Shown here: positions 33,406-45,548 of the stretch, in pieces | How positions within the stretch are numbered: position 1 is the first letter of the stretch | Layout: each line of letters opens with the position of its first letter | Source: Hyphomicrobium sp. 12-62-95 | Lineage (GTDB): Bacteria; Pseudomonadota; Alphaproteobacteria; Rhizobiales; Hyphomicrobiaceae | Direction: 5' to 3' | Assembly: GCA_002279935.1 (NCBI GenBank) | Contig: NCCZ01000004.1 | Span: 1-64,000, forward strand | Length of the DNA stretch: 64,000 nt | The notes under the pieces: generated by a model | Seen by the model: only the letters and a program-made list of their open reading frames with translations | The model's database searches: none | Told to the model about the DNA's origin: nothing | Translations under genes and position numbers: made by a program

Positions 33406-34110
33406 TCAGCCGATCGACAGCCCCTTGTCGAAGAGCGGCACGTCGCGGCGCTTCATCACCACGATCAAAACCGCCCCAGCCACCAGCCCGCCGATGTGCG
33501 CCCACCAGGCGACCGGCCCGATCTCCGGCAGCAGAACCATTACGAACTGGGTTACCACCCACACGCCCAGAACGAGGGCGGCAGACAGCCGGAGCGGAAT
33601 GAACTGGAACGCCAGCACCCAGACCCGAACCCGGGGGTGCAGCATCAGGTAAGCGGCGATAACCCCGGCAACCGCACCACTGGCGCCAATGAGCGGATTG
33701 GGCGACCCAGGCAGCATGAAGGTGTGCGCCAATCCCGCGATGATCCCGCACAGGAGATAAAACGCGAGGAACCTCAGGTGCCCCATCGCATCTTCCACAT
33801 TATCGCCGAACACCCACAAAAACAGCATGTTACCGGCGAGGTGAAAGATGTCGCCGTGAAAGAACATATACGACAGCAGCGTCAGCCGCTCCGGCACCGC
33901 CACGCTTTGAAACGGCATATCCGCCGGCACGATCATGCCCGCTGTCGACACCAATTCGGCCGGGACGATTGCAAAGCTCGCGATGGCGGCTTCGGGCAAA
34001 CCCAGCATCTCGAAGGCAAACACCACGGCGTTGGCCACGATCAGCCCGATCGTCACATATTGAAAGCGTATCGCCTTCAGCGCGTTGTCGTCATGCAGCG
34101 GCACGAACAT
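33406..34110 (-). CDS. Rhomboid family intramembrane serine protease
   Basis: A 234-residue polytopic membrane protease. The catalytic Ser is in GASGAVAGVIAAY near residue 130 and the catalytic His in WWAHIGGLVAG near 205. HLAGNMLFLWVFGDNVEDAM near 90 supplies the HxxxN motif, and the first helix is ITIG-like near 20 (YVTIGLIVANAVVFAFEM). All residues needed for activity are present. It is the last gene of a unit with the cobalamin adenosyltransferase gene (30 bases upstream). Substrates are unknown. Confidence 0.93.
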   Translation of the reverse strand: MFVPLHDDNALKAIRFQYVTIGLIVANAVVFAFEMLGLPEAAIASFAIVPAELVSTAGMIVPADMPFQSVAVPERLTLLSYMFFHGDIFHLAGNMLFLWVFGDNVEDAMGHLRFLAFYLLCGIIAGLAHTFMLPGSPNPLIGASGAVAGVIAAYLMLHPRVRVWVLAFQFIPLRLSAALVLGVWVVTQFVMVLLPEIGPVAWWAHIGGLVAGAVLIVVMKRRDVPLFDKGLSIG

Positions 34111-34140
34111 CGCCGTTCCCCCATTCCCGCGCCGGACACT

Positions 34141-34722
34141 TCAGCGATTCTGACCCGGCACCCAGAGCACGTCGCTGCGACCGCGGTCGTTCACATACCG
34201 GCTGGCGACAAAAAGAAAGTCAGACAGGCGATTGATATATTTGAGGGCCGCCGGACTGACCGTCTCACCGGCCAATCCCGACAAAGTCACCATTTCGCGC
34301 TCCGCCCGCCGGCAGACGGTACGCGCCACGTGCAACGCCGCCGCGGCAGCCGTCCCACCCGGTAGAACAAACGATTTCAGCGGCTGCAACTCTGCATTGA
34401 GTTCGTCGATCTCCGCTTCGATGCGATCCACCTGCGCCTCGCTCATGCGCAGCGGTTCGTATCCCAAGGGCTCGCCACGGTCGGGCACGCACAAGTCGGC
34501 ACCCAGATCGAACATGTCGTTTTGGATACGCTCCAGTTTCGCATCGAGCCCCTGATGACCTCCACCCAGATGGATGCGGGCCATACCGATGGCGGAGTTT
34601 GCTTCGTCGACCGTTCCATAGGCAGCGATCCGCGCGGCATCCTTTGCCACGCGTTCGCCCGAGCCAAGCCCGGTCGTGCCGGCGTCGCCGGTCTTCGTAT
34701 AAATCTTGTTGAGCTTGACCAC
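34141..34722 (-). CDS. Cob(I)alamin adenosyltransferase, PduO type
   Basis: A 193-residue enzyme that transfers the adenosyl group of ATP to cob(I)alamin, giving coenzyme B12. It has the ATP-binding N terminus YTKTGDAGTTGLGSGERVAK, AYGTVDEANSAIGMAR near residue 34, and the arginine-rich VCRRAEREMVTLS near 135 with KYINRLSDFLFVASRYVN. It belongs to the PduO family, not CobA. It sits between the twin-TM gene (12 bases) and the rhomboid gene (30 bases). The position near etf and hbd fits methylmalonyl-CoA or ethylmalonyl-CoA mutases that need B12. Confidence 0.94.
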   Translation of the reverse strand: MVKLNKIYTKTGDAGTTGLGSGERVAKDAARIAAYGTVDEANSAIGMARIHLGGGHQGLDAKLERIQNDMFDLGADLCVPDRGEPLGYEPLRMSEAQVDRIEAEIDELNAELQPLKSFVLPGGTAAAAALHVARTVCRRAEREMVTLSGLAGETVSPAALKYINRLSDFLFVASRYVNDRGRSDVLWVPGQNR

Positions 34723-34734
34723 GATTCTGTCCCG

Positions 34735-34935
34735 TTAGCCCGCCTGCTGCTTCGTAATGAATACGAAGAGCATGATGATGACGATGGCGGCAAATTGCAG
34801 CCCCACGCGCCAGCGCATCAGCTTCTGGCTCAGATTGGGCGCAGTCCCGCGCGACATCGTCCACAAGCCGAGGCACAGCACGAAAAAGACCGCGACAACA
34901 GCAAGCGTCGTCAGGTGAAACAGCAAACCTTCCAT
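34735..34935 (-). CDS. Twin transmembrane helix small protein (HIG1-like)
   Basis: A 66-residue protein with two membrane helices, about residues 5-27 (LFHLTTLAVVAVFFVLCLGL) and 42-62 (WRVGLQFAAIVIIMLFVFIT), joined by a polar loop with KLMRWRVGLQ, the pattern of the HIG1-type small proteins common in alphaproteobacteria. I chose ATG 34935 (MEGLLFH) since the much longer open frame upstream has shadow-like composition. It is the first gene of the unit with the adenosyltransferase and rhomboid genes. Some relatives associate with cytochrome oxidase; a role here is inferred only. Confidence 0.8.
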   Translation of the reverse strand: MEGLLFHLTTLAVVAVFFVLCLGLWTMSRGTAPNLSQKLMRWRVGLQFAAIVIIMLFVFITKQQAG

Positions 34936-35271
34936 GCGGATAAGGGACCTTTGAAGCGAGAGACGGTGACACCGCTCGCCAGTGACACAAAACCGGGCCG
35001 GCCGCCAGCCATCCCTTTTTTGGTTGCGTTGAGGCAAGCAAAGTCGCGTCAGAATAGGGTGCGGCGCGGCGCCGGGCAAATGCCAAAGCGCCCGCAATGG
35101 CCGATTTCGGCTCATTGCGCCGGCCTCGCACGGAAAGGTGGTGACAAATCGACTTTCGTTGCTGCAGGCTCGGTGTCTACAAAAGGTCGCCTTTTCGCAG
35201 GACGCATGGGAAGCACGTGGGTCCGCCATAACCGGGGCAGAGGCTGTTGAGTGACGTCTGAGGTCAAAGGA
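34936..35271. promoter_or_regulatory. Divergent intergenic region with a weak candidate promoter
   Basis: About 336 bases separate the twin-TM gene and the EnvC-like gene, which point away from each other. A weak plus-strand sigma70 candidate is TTGAGG at 35029-35034 with GAATAG at 35052-35057 (17-base spacing). GAGG nine bases before ATG 35272 can serve as ribosome binding site. I see no gene or RNA here. Confidence 0.3.
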
Positions 35272-36702
35272 ATGAGCTTCCGGACGATGCAGAATGGGCA
35301 CGCCACCTTTCGGGTGCTGGCGCTCTCTGCAGCCGTCGTGGTCGCTCCTATCTCCTCGGCCCAGGCCCAAGCCCCGGCTCCATCAACCGCTCCAGCGGCC
35401 GCCAAGGTCGCCCCCAGCGCCGACGAGGTCAAAAAGGCCCTAGATGCCCGCCGCCAGGACCTCAAGTCGACACTCGACAAAGCCGGCGCCATCGAACAGG
35501 ACGTCGCCAAGCTGGCCGAGGAGCGCGGCAAGATCAATCAGCGGCTCCAGGAAACTGCGAGCCAGATCCAAGAAAGTGAAAGCCGTCTATCGGTCGTCGA
35601 AGCGCGCTTGGGCGAACTCGATATCCAGGAAAAGATGATCCGCGGTTCCCTCAACCAGCGCCACGGTCAGATTTCGACACTGTTGGCGGCCCTCCAGCGC
35701 ATGGGCCGTAATCCGCCCCCCGTCATCGTCACCAAACGCGAAGATGCGTTGGAGATGGTCCGCAGCGCCATGCTGCTGGCGTCGGCCTTCCCCGGCATGC
35801 GCACCCAAGCCCTCGAACTTGCCGATCAGCTCAGCCAGCTGATGCGCGTCGTTGATGAGAGCCGCACGCAGGCCGACAAAGAAAAGTCCGAAAACAAAAG
35901 GCTAAACGATCTCAAAACCGAACTCGCCGGCCTCATGGAAACCAAGCGTCGCTCGATCCTGGAACGCCAGGATGAACTCCGCCAGGTGCGCGATGCGGCC
36001 AGCGAGATCTCCAAAAGCGTCTCAGACCTGAACGAACTCATCGCCAAACTTGGCAAGACCGTCCAGGACAATACCGGCTTGGGCGCCTACGACGCTGAAG
36101 TCCGCGCCGCCGCTGCCGAACCCTCCGCGTCGCCCGCCGTCCTGACATCCCCGAGCGGCGTTGATCCGGGCACGACAGTCGCCAAGCCGGAAGCCACCGA
36201 CGTCGTTGTTCTGGCCCCCGTCGAAACAGTCGCCGCCCTGTCCAACCCCGGCCGCATCAAACCAGCGATTGCGTTTCATCAGGCCCGAGGCAAACTCCCC
36301 CTTCCTGCTGCCGGCAAGCGCGTTCTGAACTACGCCGAACGCACCCAATACGGGTCCCAATCTAAAGGACTTGTAATGGAAACAAGGTCCGGAGCTCAGG
36401 TAACATCTCCCTGCGACGGTTGGGTTCTCTACGCTGGCGAGTTCCGCAGCTATGGCAAACTCTTGATCATCGACGCGGGCGGCGGATACAATGTTGTACT
36501 TGCGGGCTTGTCGCAGATCGACGTTCGGCCGGGAGAGTTCGTCCTCGCCTCCGAACCCGTCGGAACAATGATGACGGTGAAAAAAGAACCGGCTGGCGCA
36601 GCGTCCGGCGCACCAGTACTCTACATAGAATTCCGTAAGGATGGGCAGCCCATCGATCCCGACCCTTGGTGGGTCTCGGTCCCTCAGAAGGCACAAGGCT
36701 AA
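35272..36702 (+). CDS. EnvC-like murein hydrolase activator (degenerate M23)
   Basis: A 476-residue periplasmic protein: signal peptide (VLALSAAVVVAPISSAQAQA), long coiled coil over about residues 45-280 (many heptads, for example KTELAGLMETKRRSILERQD) and a C-terminal LytM-like domain near 365-470 (SPCDGWVLYAGEFRSYGKLL, then PVLYIEFRKDGQPIDPDPWW). The zinc ligands of active M23 enzymes (HxxxD and HxH) are absent, as in EnvC, so it probably activates cell-division amidases rather than cutting murein. ATG 35272 is preferred to the GTG at 35251. Its stop overlaps the ctpA start (TAATG). Cell division or cell separation is the likely process. Confidence 0.85.
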   Translation: MSFRTMQNGHATFRVLALSAAVVVAPISSAQAQAPAPSTAPAAAKVAPSADEVKKALDARRQDLKSTLDKAGAIEQDVAKLAEERGKINQRLQETASQIQESESRLSVVEARLGELDIQEKMIRGSLNQRHGQISTLLAALQRMGRNPPPVIVTKREDALEMVRSAMLLASAFPGMRTQALELADQLSQLMRVVDESRTQADKEKSENKRLNDLKTELAGLMETKRRSILERQDELRQVRDAASEISKSVSDLNELIAKLGKTVQDNTGLGAYDAEVRAAAAEPSASPAVLTSPSGVDPGTTVAKPEATDVVVLAPVETVAALSNPGRIKPAIAFHQARGKLPLPAAGKRVLNYAERTQYGSQSKGLVMETRSGAQVTSPCDGWVLYAGEFRSYGKLLIIDAGGGYNVVLAGLSQIDVRPGEFVLASEPVGTMMTVKKEPAGAASGAPVLYIEFRKDGQPIDPDPWWVSVPQKAQG

Positions 36703-38144
36703 TGCGCAAGACTGAATTCGCGTTCTGGACGTTTCTGATGATGGCGGGCATCGCCGGCGTCACCACGGTCATGAACGTCACCAATGGGAATTCCGCAACC
36801 TCGCCCAACGCCGAGCTCTATAAGCAGCTCGACCTCTTCGGCGACGTTTTTGAGCGCGTCCGCTCCGATTACGTCGAAAAGCCGGACGACACCCTTCTGA
36901 TCGAAAATGCGATCAACGGCATGCTGAGCGCGCTCGATCCGCACTCGTCGTATCTGAGCCCGAAAAGCTTCAAAGATATGCAGGTCCAGACCCGCGGCGA
37001 GTTCGGCGGCTTAGGGATCGAAGTCACGATGGAGAACGGCGTCATTAAGGTCGTCTCTCCCATCGACGACACGCCCGCCTTCAAGGCCGGCATCCTCGCC
37101 AACGACTTGATCACGCACCTCGACAACGAGCAGATCAACGGCCTCACGCTCGAGCAGGCCGTCGAAAAGATGCGCGGCCCGGTGAACACGCCGATCAGCC
37201 TGACGGTTATTCGCAAAGGCCGCGAAGAGCCCTTCGACATCAAGGTTACGCGCGACATCATCCGCATCAACCCGGTCAAGGGCCGCGCCGAAGACGATAT
37301 CGCCTACATTAAGGTCTCCACCTTCAACGAGCAGACCCACGCCATGCTCGTGAAATCCATGGACGACCTCAAGAAGGAAATCGGCTCGAAGCTGCGCGGC
37401 TACATCATCGACCTGCGCAACAACCCCGGCGGTCTCCTCGATCAGGCGATCTCCGTCAGCGACGATTTCCTGGATCAGGGCGCCATCGTGCTCACCAAGG
37501 GCCGCAACAACGAAGAAACGCAGCGGTCACAGGCCCGTCCCGGCGATAGCTCCGACGGCAAGCCTGTGGTCGTGCTGATCAACGGCGGCTCGGCATCGGC
37601 CTCCGAAATCGTGGCCGGCGCACTGCAGGACCACAAGCGCGCAACCATCATCGGCACGCGCTCGTTCGGCAAGGGTTCGGTGCAGACCATCATCCCGCTG
37701 GGCTCGACCAACGGTGCGATCCGCCTCACCACGGCGCGCTACTACACGCCGTCGAACCGGTCGATCCAAGCCAAGGGCATCGATCCAGACATCGTCGTCG
37801 AGCAGGAATTGCCTGATGATCTGAAGGCGAAGGTCGCCAACGAGAAACCGCGTGGCGAAGCCAGCCTGCGCGGCCATCTCCGCAACCCTGACGGCACCGT
37901 CAAGGAGCCGGCGGCTGGCGAGAAGCCCGAAGGCACCACCGAAGGCTCCGAAGCTCCGAAGGAAGAGCCCAAGGAAGAATCGGGATCACTCGCCTACGTG
38001 CCCAAGGAACCGGAAAAGGACACGCAGCTCCAGTATGCCCTGCGCTTCCTGCGCGGAACGGCAACGGAAGCCAACGTGGCCAAGAAGCCGGCCTCGGCAC
38101 CCGAAACTCCGGCGAGCGAACCTGCCAAACCGGTACCGAACTGA
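36702..38144 (+). CDS. ctpA: Carboxy-terminal processing peptidase (S41)
   Basis: A 480-residue periplasmic serine protease with an N-terminal membrane anchor (FAFWTFLMMAGIAGVTTVMN). A PDZ domain is near residues 95-180 (GGLGIEVTMENGVIKVVSPI), and the S41 catalytic Ser is in NGGSASASEIVAGAL near 288-302 with the catalytic Lys in GTRSFGKGSVQ near 313. The C terminus is Pro/Glu/Lys-rich. The stop of the EnvC-like gene overlaps this ATG, so the two are coupled; in other bacteria such proteases process or degrade murein hydrolases and their partners. A terminator follows at 38169-38197. Confidence 0.95.
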   Translation: MRKTEFAFWTFLMMAGIAGVTTVMNVTNGNSATSPNAELYKQLDLFGDVFERVRSDYVEKPDDTLLIENAINGMLSALDPHSSYLSPKSFKDMQVQTRGEFGGLGIEVTMENGVIKVVSPIDDTPAFKAGILANDLITHLDNEQINGLTLEQAVEKMRGPVNTPISLTVIRKGREEPFDIKVTRDIIRINPVKGRAEDDIAYIKVSTFNEQTHAMLVKSMDDLKKEIGSKLRGYIIDLRNNPGGLLDQAISVSDDFLDQGAIVLTKGRNNEETQRSQARPGDSSDGKPVVVLINGGSASASEIVAGALQDHKRATIIGTRSFGKGSVQTIIPLGSTNGAIRLTTARYYTPSNRSIQAKGIDPDIVVEQELPDDLKAKVANEKPRGEASLRGHLRNPDGTVKEPAAGEKPEGTTEGSEAPKEEPKEESGSLAYVPKEPEKDTQLQYALRFLRGTATEANVAKKPASAPETPASEPAKPVPN

Positions 38145-38168
38145 TCGGGCGCTGCCATTGAGCGACAG

Positions 38169-38197
38169 AAAAGGGGCGCCCACCGGCGCCCCTTTTT
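38169..38197 (+). terminator. Rho-independent terminator after ctpA
   Basis: GGGGCGCC, a short loop around CACC, then GGCGCCCC followed by five T residues. A-rich sequence before the stem also gives partial activity on the other strand. It separates ctpA from the Nudix genes. Confidence 0.85.
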
Positions 38198-38262
38198 GCG
38201 TCAAATGCATACCCGATCGACAAGCCGTCACGCCGTATTGATCATTGTACGAGATCCCCACC

Positions 38263-38790
38263 ATGTCAGCCGACACACACCCCATCGACCCATCTGCCAT
38301 GCCCTATCGCCCCTGCGTAGGGATCATGCTGATCAATCGCGCCGGCCTGGTTTGGGTGGGACAACGCGCCGACATGCCGGGCGACGCGGAAGGAAAAGGC
38401 GACTGGTGGCAGATGCCCCAAGGCGGCCTGGACGCCGGCGAAGACCCCCGCGAGGGAGCCCTGCGCGAACTCTATGAGGAAACATCCGTCCGCTCCGCCA
38501 CCCTCATCGGCGAGACCGCCGATTGGCTGACCTACGACCTCCCGCCCCACCTCATCGGTGTCGCCTGGGGCGGCAAGTACCGCGGCCAGAAACAGAAATG
38601 GTTCGCCGCCCGCTTCGACGGCGACGACAGCGAGATCGATATCTCAGCCCCACCCGGCCACACGCCCGAATTCATCACCTGGAAATGGGCGCCCGCTTCG
38701 GAACTTGTCCGCCTTATCGTGCCTTTCAAGCGCAGGGTCTATGAAGCGGTGGTCGCCGAACTTGGTCCACTGGCGACTACCGTCCGTTAG
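38263..38790 (+). CDS. rppH: RNA pyrophosphohydrolase RppH-type Nudix hydrolase (copy 1)
   Basis: A 175-residue Nudix hydrolase that removes pyrophosphate from mRNA 5' ends, starting decay. The Nudix box spans [20 protein letters not shown] near residues 50-69, preceded by WWQMPQGG. Other RppH features are [10 protein letters not shown] near 90, [13 protein letters not shown] near 110 and [13 protein letters not shown] at the end. ATG 38263 is preferred over TTG 38245. A paralogue with the same layout begins 140 bases downstream; which of the two is the housekeeping RppH cannot be told from sequence alone. Confidence 0.9.
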   Translation: MSADTHPIDPSAMPYRPCVGIMLINRAGLVWVGQRADMPGDAEGKGDWWQMPQGGLDAGEDPREGALRELYEETSVRSATLIGETADWLTYDLPPHLIGVAWGGKYRGQKQKWFAARFDGDDSEIDISAPPGHTPEFITWKWAPASELVRLIVPFKRRVYEAVVAELGPLATTVR

Positions 38791-38930
38791 ACCTACAAAT
38801 GGTTGCATGCGGCGTGATCGCAACAACCGCCACGAATCGGCGGGCATCCGGGCCAATTCAATCCGTCGTTATTGTAACGCCTTGATTCGTCTGTCACTCT
38901 GAAGTCGTATTTCAGGTCCTAGATGCACCA

Positions 38931-39473
38931 ATGACGATTGAACAACCCATCGGCGATTCGCAGCGGCTCGACCTCCCTTACAGGGTCGGGGTCGGCATCA
39001 TGCTGTTCGATCACCGCGGCCTCGTGTGGACCGGCCGCCGGCTGCCGAAGTGGGCGGGCAGCGGCACATGGTTGAACCAGGGTCATATCTGGCAGATGCC
39101 CCAGGGCGGTCTCATGGCCGGCGAAGATCCCCTCGACGCAGCCCATCGCGAGCTCGAAGAAGAAACCGGAATCCGCAATGCGGAGCTCATCGCCGAGCTC
39201 AATGCTTGGACCACCTACGATCTGCCTCCCGAATTGATCGGCATCGCTCTCAAGGGCCGCTACCGTGGCCAGCGCCAGCGTTGGTTCGCCATGCGCTTCT
39301 ATGGCGACGACAGCGAAATCGATATCGGCCCGCGCAACGGCCGTAAGGCCGAATTCGACCGCTGGAAATGGCGCCCGATCACCGAACTCGCCGAGATCGT
39401 GATTCCCTTCAAGCGCCCCGTTTACGAAGAACTGGTGCAGGTCTTCGCGCCCTACGCTCGCCCCATCGACTGA
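38931..39473 (+). CDS. RNA pyrophosphohydrolase RppH-type Nudix hydrolase (copy 2)
   Basis: A 180-residue paralogue of the upstream RppH. The Nudix box is GGLMAGEDPLDAAHRELEEE, followed by TGIRNAELI. The Trp/Tyr-rich features are kept (WTTYDLPPELIG, YRGQRQRWFAMRFYGDDSE, FKRPVYEELV). It differs in an insertion before the box (RRLPKWAGSGTWLNQGHIWQ). All residues for metal binding are present, so both copies should be active. A terminator shared with the atp operon follows at 39501-39525. Confidence 0.9.
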   Translation: MTIEQPIGDSQRLDLPYRVGVGIMLFDHRGLVWTGRRLPKWAGSGTWLNQGHIWQMPQGGLMAGEDPLDAAHRELEEETGIRNAELIAELNAWTTYDLPPELIGIALKGRYRGQRQRWFAMRFYGDDSEIDIGPRNGRKAEFDRWKWRPITELAEIVIPFKRPVYEELVQVFAPYARPID

Positions 39474-39500
39474 GCGCGCAATAAGGTCGCTACAAACGAC

Positions 39501-39525
39501 AAAGGCCGGGATTGCCCCGGCCTTT
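39501..39525. terminator. Bidirectional terminator between Nudix copy 2 and atpC
   Basis: AAAGGCCGGG, loop ATTGC, then CCCGGCCTTT: a GC-rich stem flanked by A and T runs so that it can work for the Nudix gene on the plus strand and for the atp operon on the minus strand. Confidence 0.8.
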
Positions 39526-39552
39526 CGCTTATCTGAGCAAATGCAATCGCGC

Positions 39553-39951
39553 TTAAGCCGCTTTAGAGCCGAGCGACCGCAACCGGTCGATCGCCGTCTG
39601 CGCCAGCGTGCGCGCATCGTCATCCTTGGCTGCCGCCAGATCGGCCTCAGCCTTGGCAATTTCATCGGCAATCTGAGCAGCCGAAATGCCAGCCAGATCG
39701 AATGCTGTTTCCGCCAGCACAGTCACCGAGGCGGCATTCACATCCGCAAAACCCGTCTTCACAAAGATCTGCTTCTTACCAGCCGGCGTCAGCACTTCCA
39801 GAAGCCCCGGACGCAGCGTCGAGATCAGCGGCGCATGGCCCGGAAACACGGTAAAGTCCCCATCCACACCCGGCACCATCGCCTGTTCGGCATCAACCGA
39901 GAGCAGCACGCGCTCGGGCGAAACGAGTTCGAATTTGAACGTACCTGCCAT
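39553..39951 (-). CDS. atpC: ATP synthase F1 subunit epsilon
   Basis: A 132-residue subunit of the central stalk that also damps ATP hydrolysis. It has the family pattern FKFELVSPERVLLSVDAEQA, VPGVDGDFTVFPGHAPLIST near residue 30 and a C-terminal helix pair (AAQIADEIAKAEADLAAAKD). It is last in the atp operon but is separated from atpD by two small genes, with only three bases between the nearest of these and its ATG. Confidence 0.95.
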   Translation of the reverse strand: MAGTFKFELVSPERVLLSVDAEQAMVPGVDGDFTVFPGHAPLISTLRPGLLEVLTPAGKKQIFVKTGFADVNAASVTVLAETAFDLAGISAAQIADEIAKAEADLAAAKDDDARTLAQTAIDRLRSLGSKAA

Positions 39952-39954
39952 CGT

Positions 39955-40191
39955 CTATGCCTTCTCAATCCAACTCTGTTCGATCCAGACGGTATGCGAT
40001 CGATAGTCCCCGTCGATAGCCGGTCTTAAAAACTCAAGCTCAGCATGACCATATTCATCAAAGCCAAGGATTTGGGTCGTCTTACCTACGCACGATTTCA
40101 AGAACGCGACGCTGTCAGCATCTATGTCCTTAAAAAACCAGTCTTCCAGTGTGCGCAAACGGACGTTGTCGCCAATCTGGAAAACCGCCAT
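39955..40191 (-). CDS. Small hypothetical protein in the atp operon
   Basis: A 78-residue protein reading VFQIGDNVRLRTLEDWFFKD and ending HTVWIEQSWIEKA, with a beta-rich character like a small SH3-type barrel (inference). No family is recognised. Spacing is three bases to the gene before and three bases to atpC after, so it is certainly co-transcribed and probably co-translated. Whether it acts on ATP synthase or is a passenger cannot be told from the sequence. Confidence 0.7.
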   Translation of the reverse strand: MAVFQIGDNVRLRTLEDWFFKDIDADSVAFLKSCVGKTTQILGFDEYGHAELEFLRPAIDGDYRSHTVWIEQSWIEKA

Positions 40192-40194
40192 TCC

Positions 40195-40458
40195 TCAACT
40201 CGTCGGCTGGTCTTCGTCTTCAAGATCGCCCGACTTCGCCCGCACGTCGTCCGCCGTCTGCAGCTTCGTCCCGCAAAACGGGCAGAAGAACACCGGATGA
40301 TCGATCATCCCGGGCTCATCGTCTTCCATCTCGATCAGACCGACCGACATATAAAGAATGTCGCCCTCTCCGACCGTGATGAGCGGCTCGAAGTCTTCCC
40401 CGCTCATCGCTTCCTTAAGTTCGACGCAGCAGCTGCCGAACGTTCCGTTACCTGACAT
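40195..40458 (-). CDS. Small zinc-ribbon-like protein in the atp operon
   Basis: An 87-residue acidic protein with a probable metal site: CPFC in VFFCPFCGTKLQ near residues 59-62 and a CC pair near 10-11. Its middle GDILYMSVGLIEMEDDEPGM is typical of a small phage- or operon-type accessory protein. No named family is recognised. It starts 50 bases after atpD and is followed after three bases by the second small gene. Together they separate atpD from atpC, an unusual arrangement. Confidence 0.7.
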   Translation of the reverse strand: MSGNGTFGSCCVELKEAMSGEDFEPLITVGEGDILYMSVGLIEMEDDEPGMIDHPVFFCPFCGTKLQTADDVRAKSGDLEDEDQPTS

Positions 40459-40508
40459 CAGTCATCGTCCTTGTTCGAAGCCAGGCTCGGAAAACCGGGC
40501 TCAACCTG

Positions 40509-42915
<2,407 letters not shown>

Positions 42916-42945
42916 GGAGCCGTCTCCTTGAGCGCGAGCGGAACG

Positions 42946-44475
<1,530 letters not shown>

Positions 44476-44561
44476 GTACCTCGACCTCTTGCCTTCTCGG
44501 TTGTCCCAGTCGCGATCCGCTGCACGATGCGCGCGGCCCGCGTCGATTTTTATTCATAACG

Positions 44562-44593
44562 AAAGCCCGGCCTGCGTGACGCGTGCCGGGCTT
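44562..44593 (-). terminator. Hairpin between atpH and atpA (possible attenuator)
   Basis: On the minus strand AAGCCCGGC, a loop of about 13 bases, then GCCGGGCTTT: a stable stem followed by a short T run (TTTCGTT). It resembles a weak intrinsic terminator inside the operon, between atpH and atpA. It could lower read-through or act as a stabilising structure at a processing point; this is inference. Confidence 0.45.
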
Positions 44594-44604
44594 CCCAGAA
44601 TTCT

Positions 44605-45174
44605 CTATGCGCTGCCCTTGAGGGCGAACTTCATGCCCTCGAGCTTCGTTTTCAGCGAATTGTCGACCATGCGGCTGCCGAGCTTCACGATGAGCCCGCC
44701 GAGGATCGACGGATCGACCTTCTGTACCAGCGTCACGTCCTTGCCGACCGACGCCTTGAGCGCCGCCTTCAGGTCCGCAACTTGGGCGTCCGACAACGCC
44801 GAAGCCGCCGTCACCTCAGCGCGAACTTCACCACGAGCCCGAGCTGCAAGAGATTGAAAATCGCGCACAACGTCGGAGGCCGCAAACAGCCGCCGGTTCT
44901 TCGCTAGAAGCTTGAAGAAATTGATCGTCAGTGACCCGAGACCGGCCTTGGCCAATACCGTGCTGATGGCCTTTTCCTGCTCGTCGGACGAGATGACGGG
45001 GCTGCGGATAACGCGCACGAAGTCGGCGCTTTCGTCGCTCAGCGCCTGGAACTTCGCCAAATCCCCTTCAACCTCGGCAACTTTGCCTTCGTCACTTGCC
45101 AGTTCGAACAGAGCTGAAGCATACCGCCCCGCCACACTCGCCATCAGGGGTTCGTCTGTTGCCACGTCGACCAC
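44605..45174 (-). CDS. atpH: ATP synthase F1 subunit delta
   Basis: A 189-residue peripheral-stalk subunit that holds the F1 head to the stator. It has the N-terminal domain SVAGRYASALFELASDEGKV, the central ISSDEQEKAISTVLAKAG near residue 65, and the C-terminal VQKVDPSILGGLIVKLGSRM with DNSLKTKLEGMK. GTG 45174 is used; ATG 45144 is the alternative ten codons in, and neither has a strong ribosome binding site. It is the first gene of the operon; Fo genes are not in the window, as is usual for alphaproteobacteria. Confidence 0.94.
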   Translation of the reverse strand: MVDVATDEPLMASVAGRYASALFELASDEGKVAEVEGDLAKFQALSDESADFVRVIRSPVISSDEQEKAISTVLAKAGLGSLTINFFKLLAKNRRLFAASDVVRDFQSLAARARGEVRAEVTAASALSDAQVADLKAALKASVGKDVTLVQKVDPSILGGLIVKLGSRMVDNSLKTKLEGMKFALKGSA

Positions 45175-45548
45175 TTTCGTGCGCTGATGAGGGACCGCTC
45201 CGGCTCACAAAACAAGCCAAGACGTCCCTGATTCCAGTGGGATTTCTATTGCCAAAGACGGGCGCGAAATATTGTCCCCGCGCGGGCCCCCTCAAGCAAT
45301 CCGCGCTCCGTGTATCATGGGCCTCACATGGCATCAACCGCCGCTTGGACGCACGAATGCCGCACGGATAGGCGGCCGCCTGCCGAAATTGGCAGCGGCT
45401 TCCCCTCCCCACCCGACCCGGTTGCTCAGATCCACACCGCTGTCATTTTTCCGATACGTCCCCGCCCCGTCGCATTTCACGCCTTTTGGGAATAGAACTG
45501 TCAACAAAACGCAATTGCATCAACGACCTAAAGACGGCTTTAACCGGC
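45175..45548. other. Divergent intergenic region holding the atp promoter
   Basis: About 374 bases between atpH (minus) and the small membrane protein gene (plus). The atp operon promoter should be here. A loose minus-strand match, TTGAGG near 45294-45289 with ATATTT about 17 bases on, is the best I see, and it is weak. No gene or RNA is supported. Confidence 0.4.

Noticed and set aside
36400..36690. EnvC-like protein as an active M23 endopeptidase
   Set aside because: The expected zinc-binding HxxxD and HxH motifs are missing, so enzymatic activity is unlikely.
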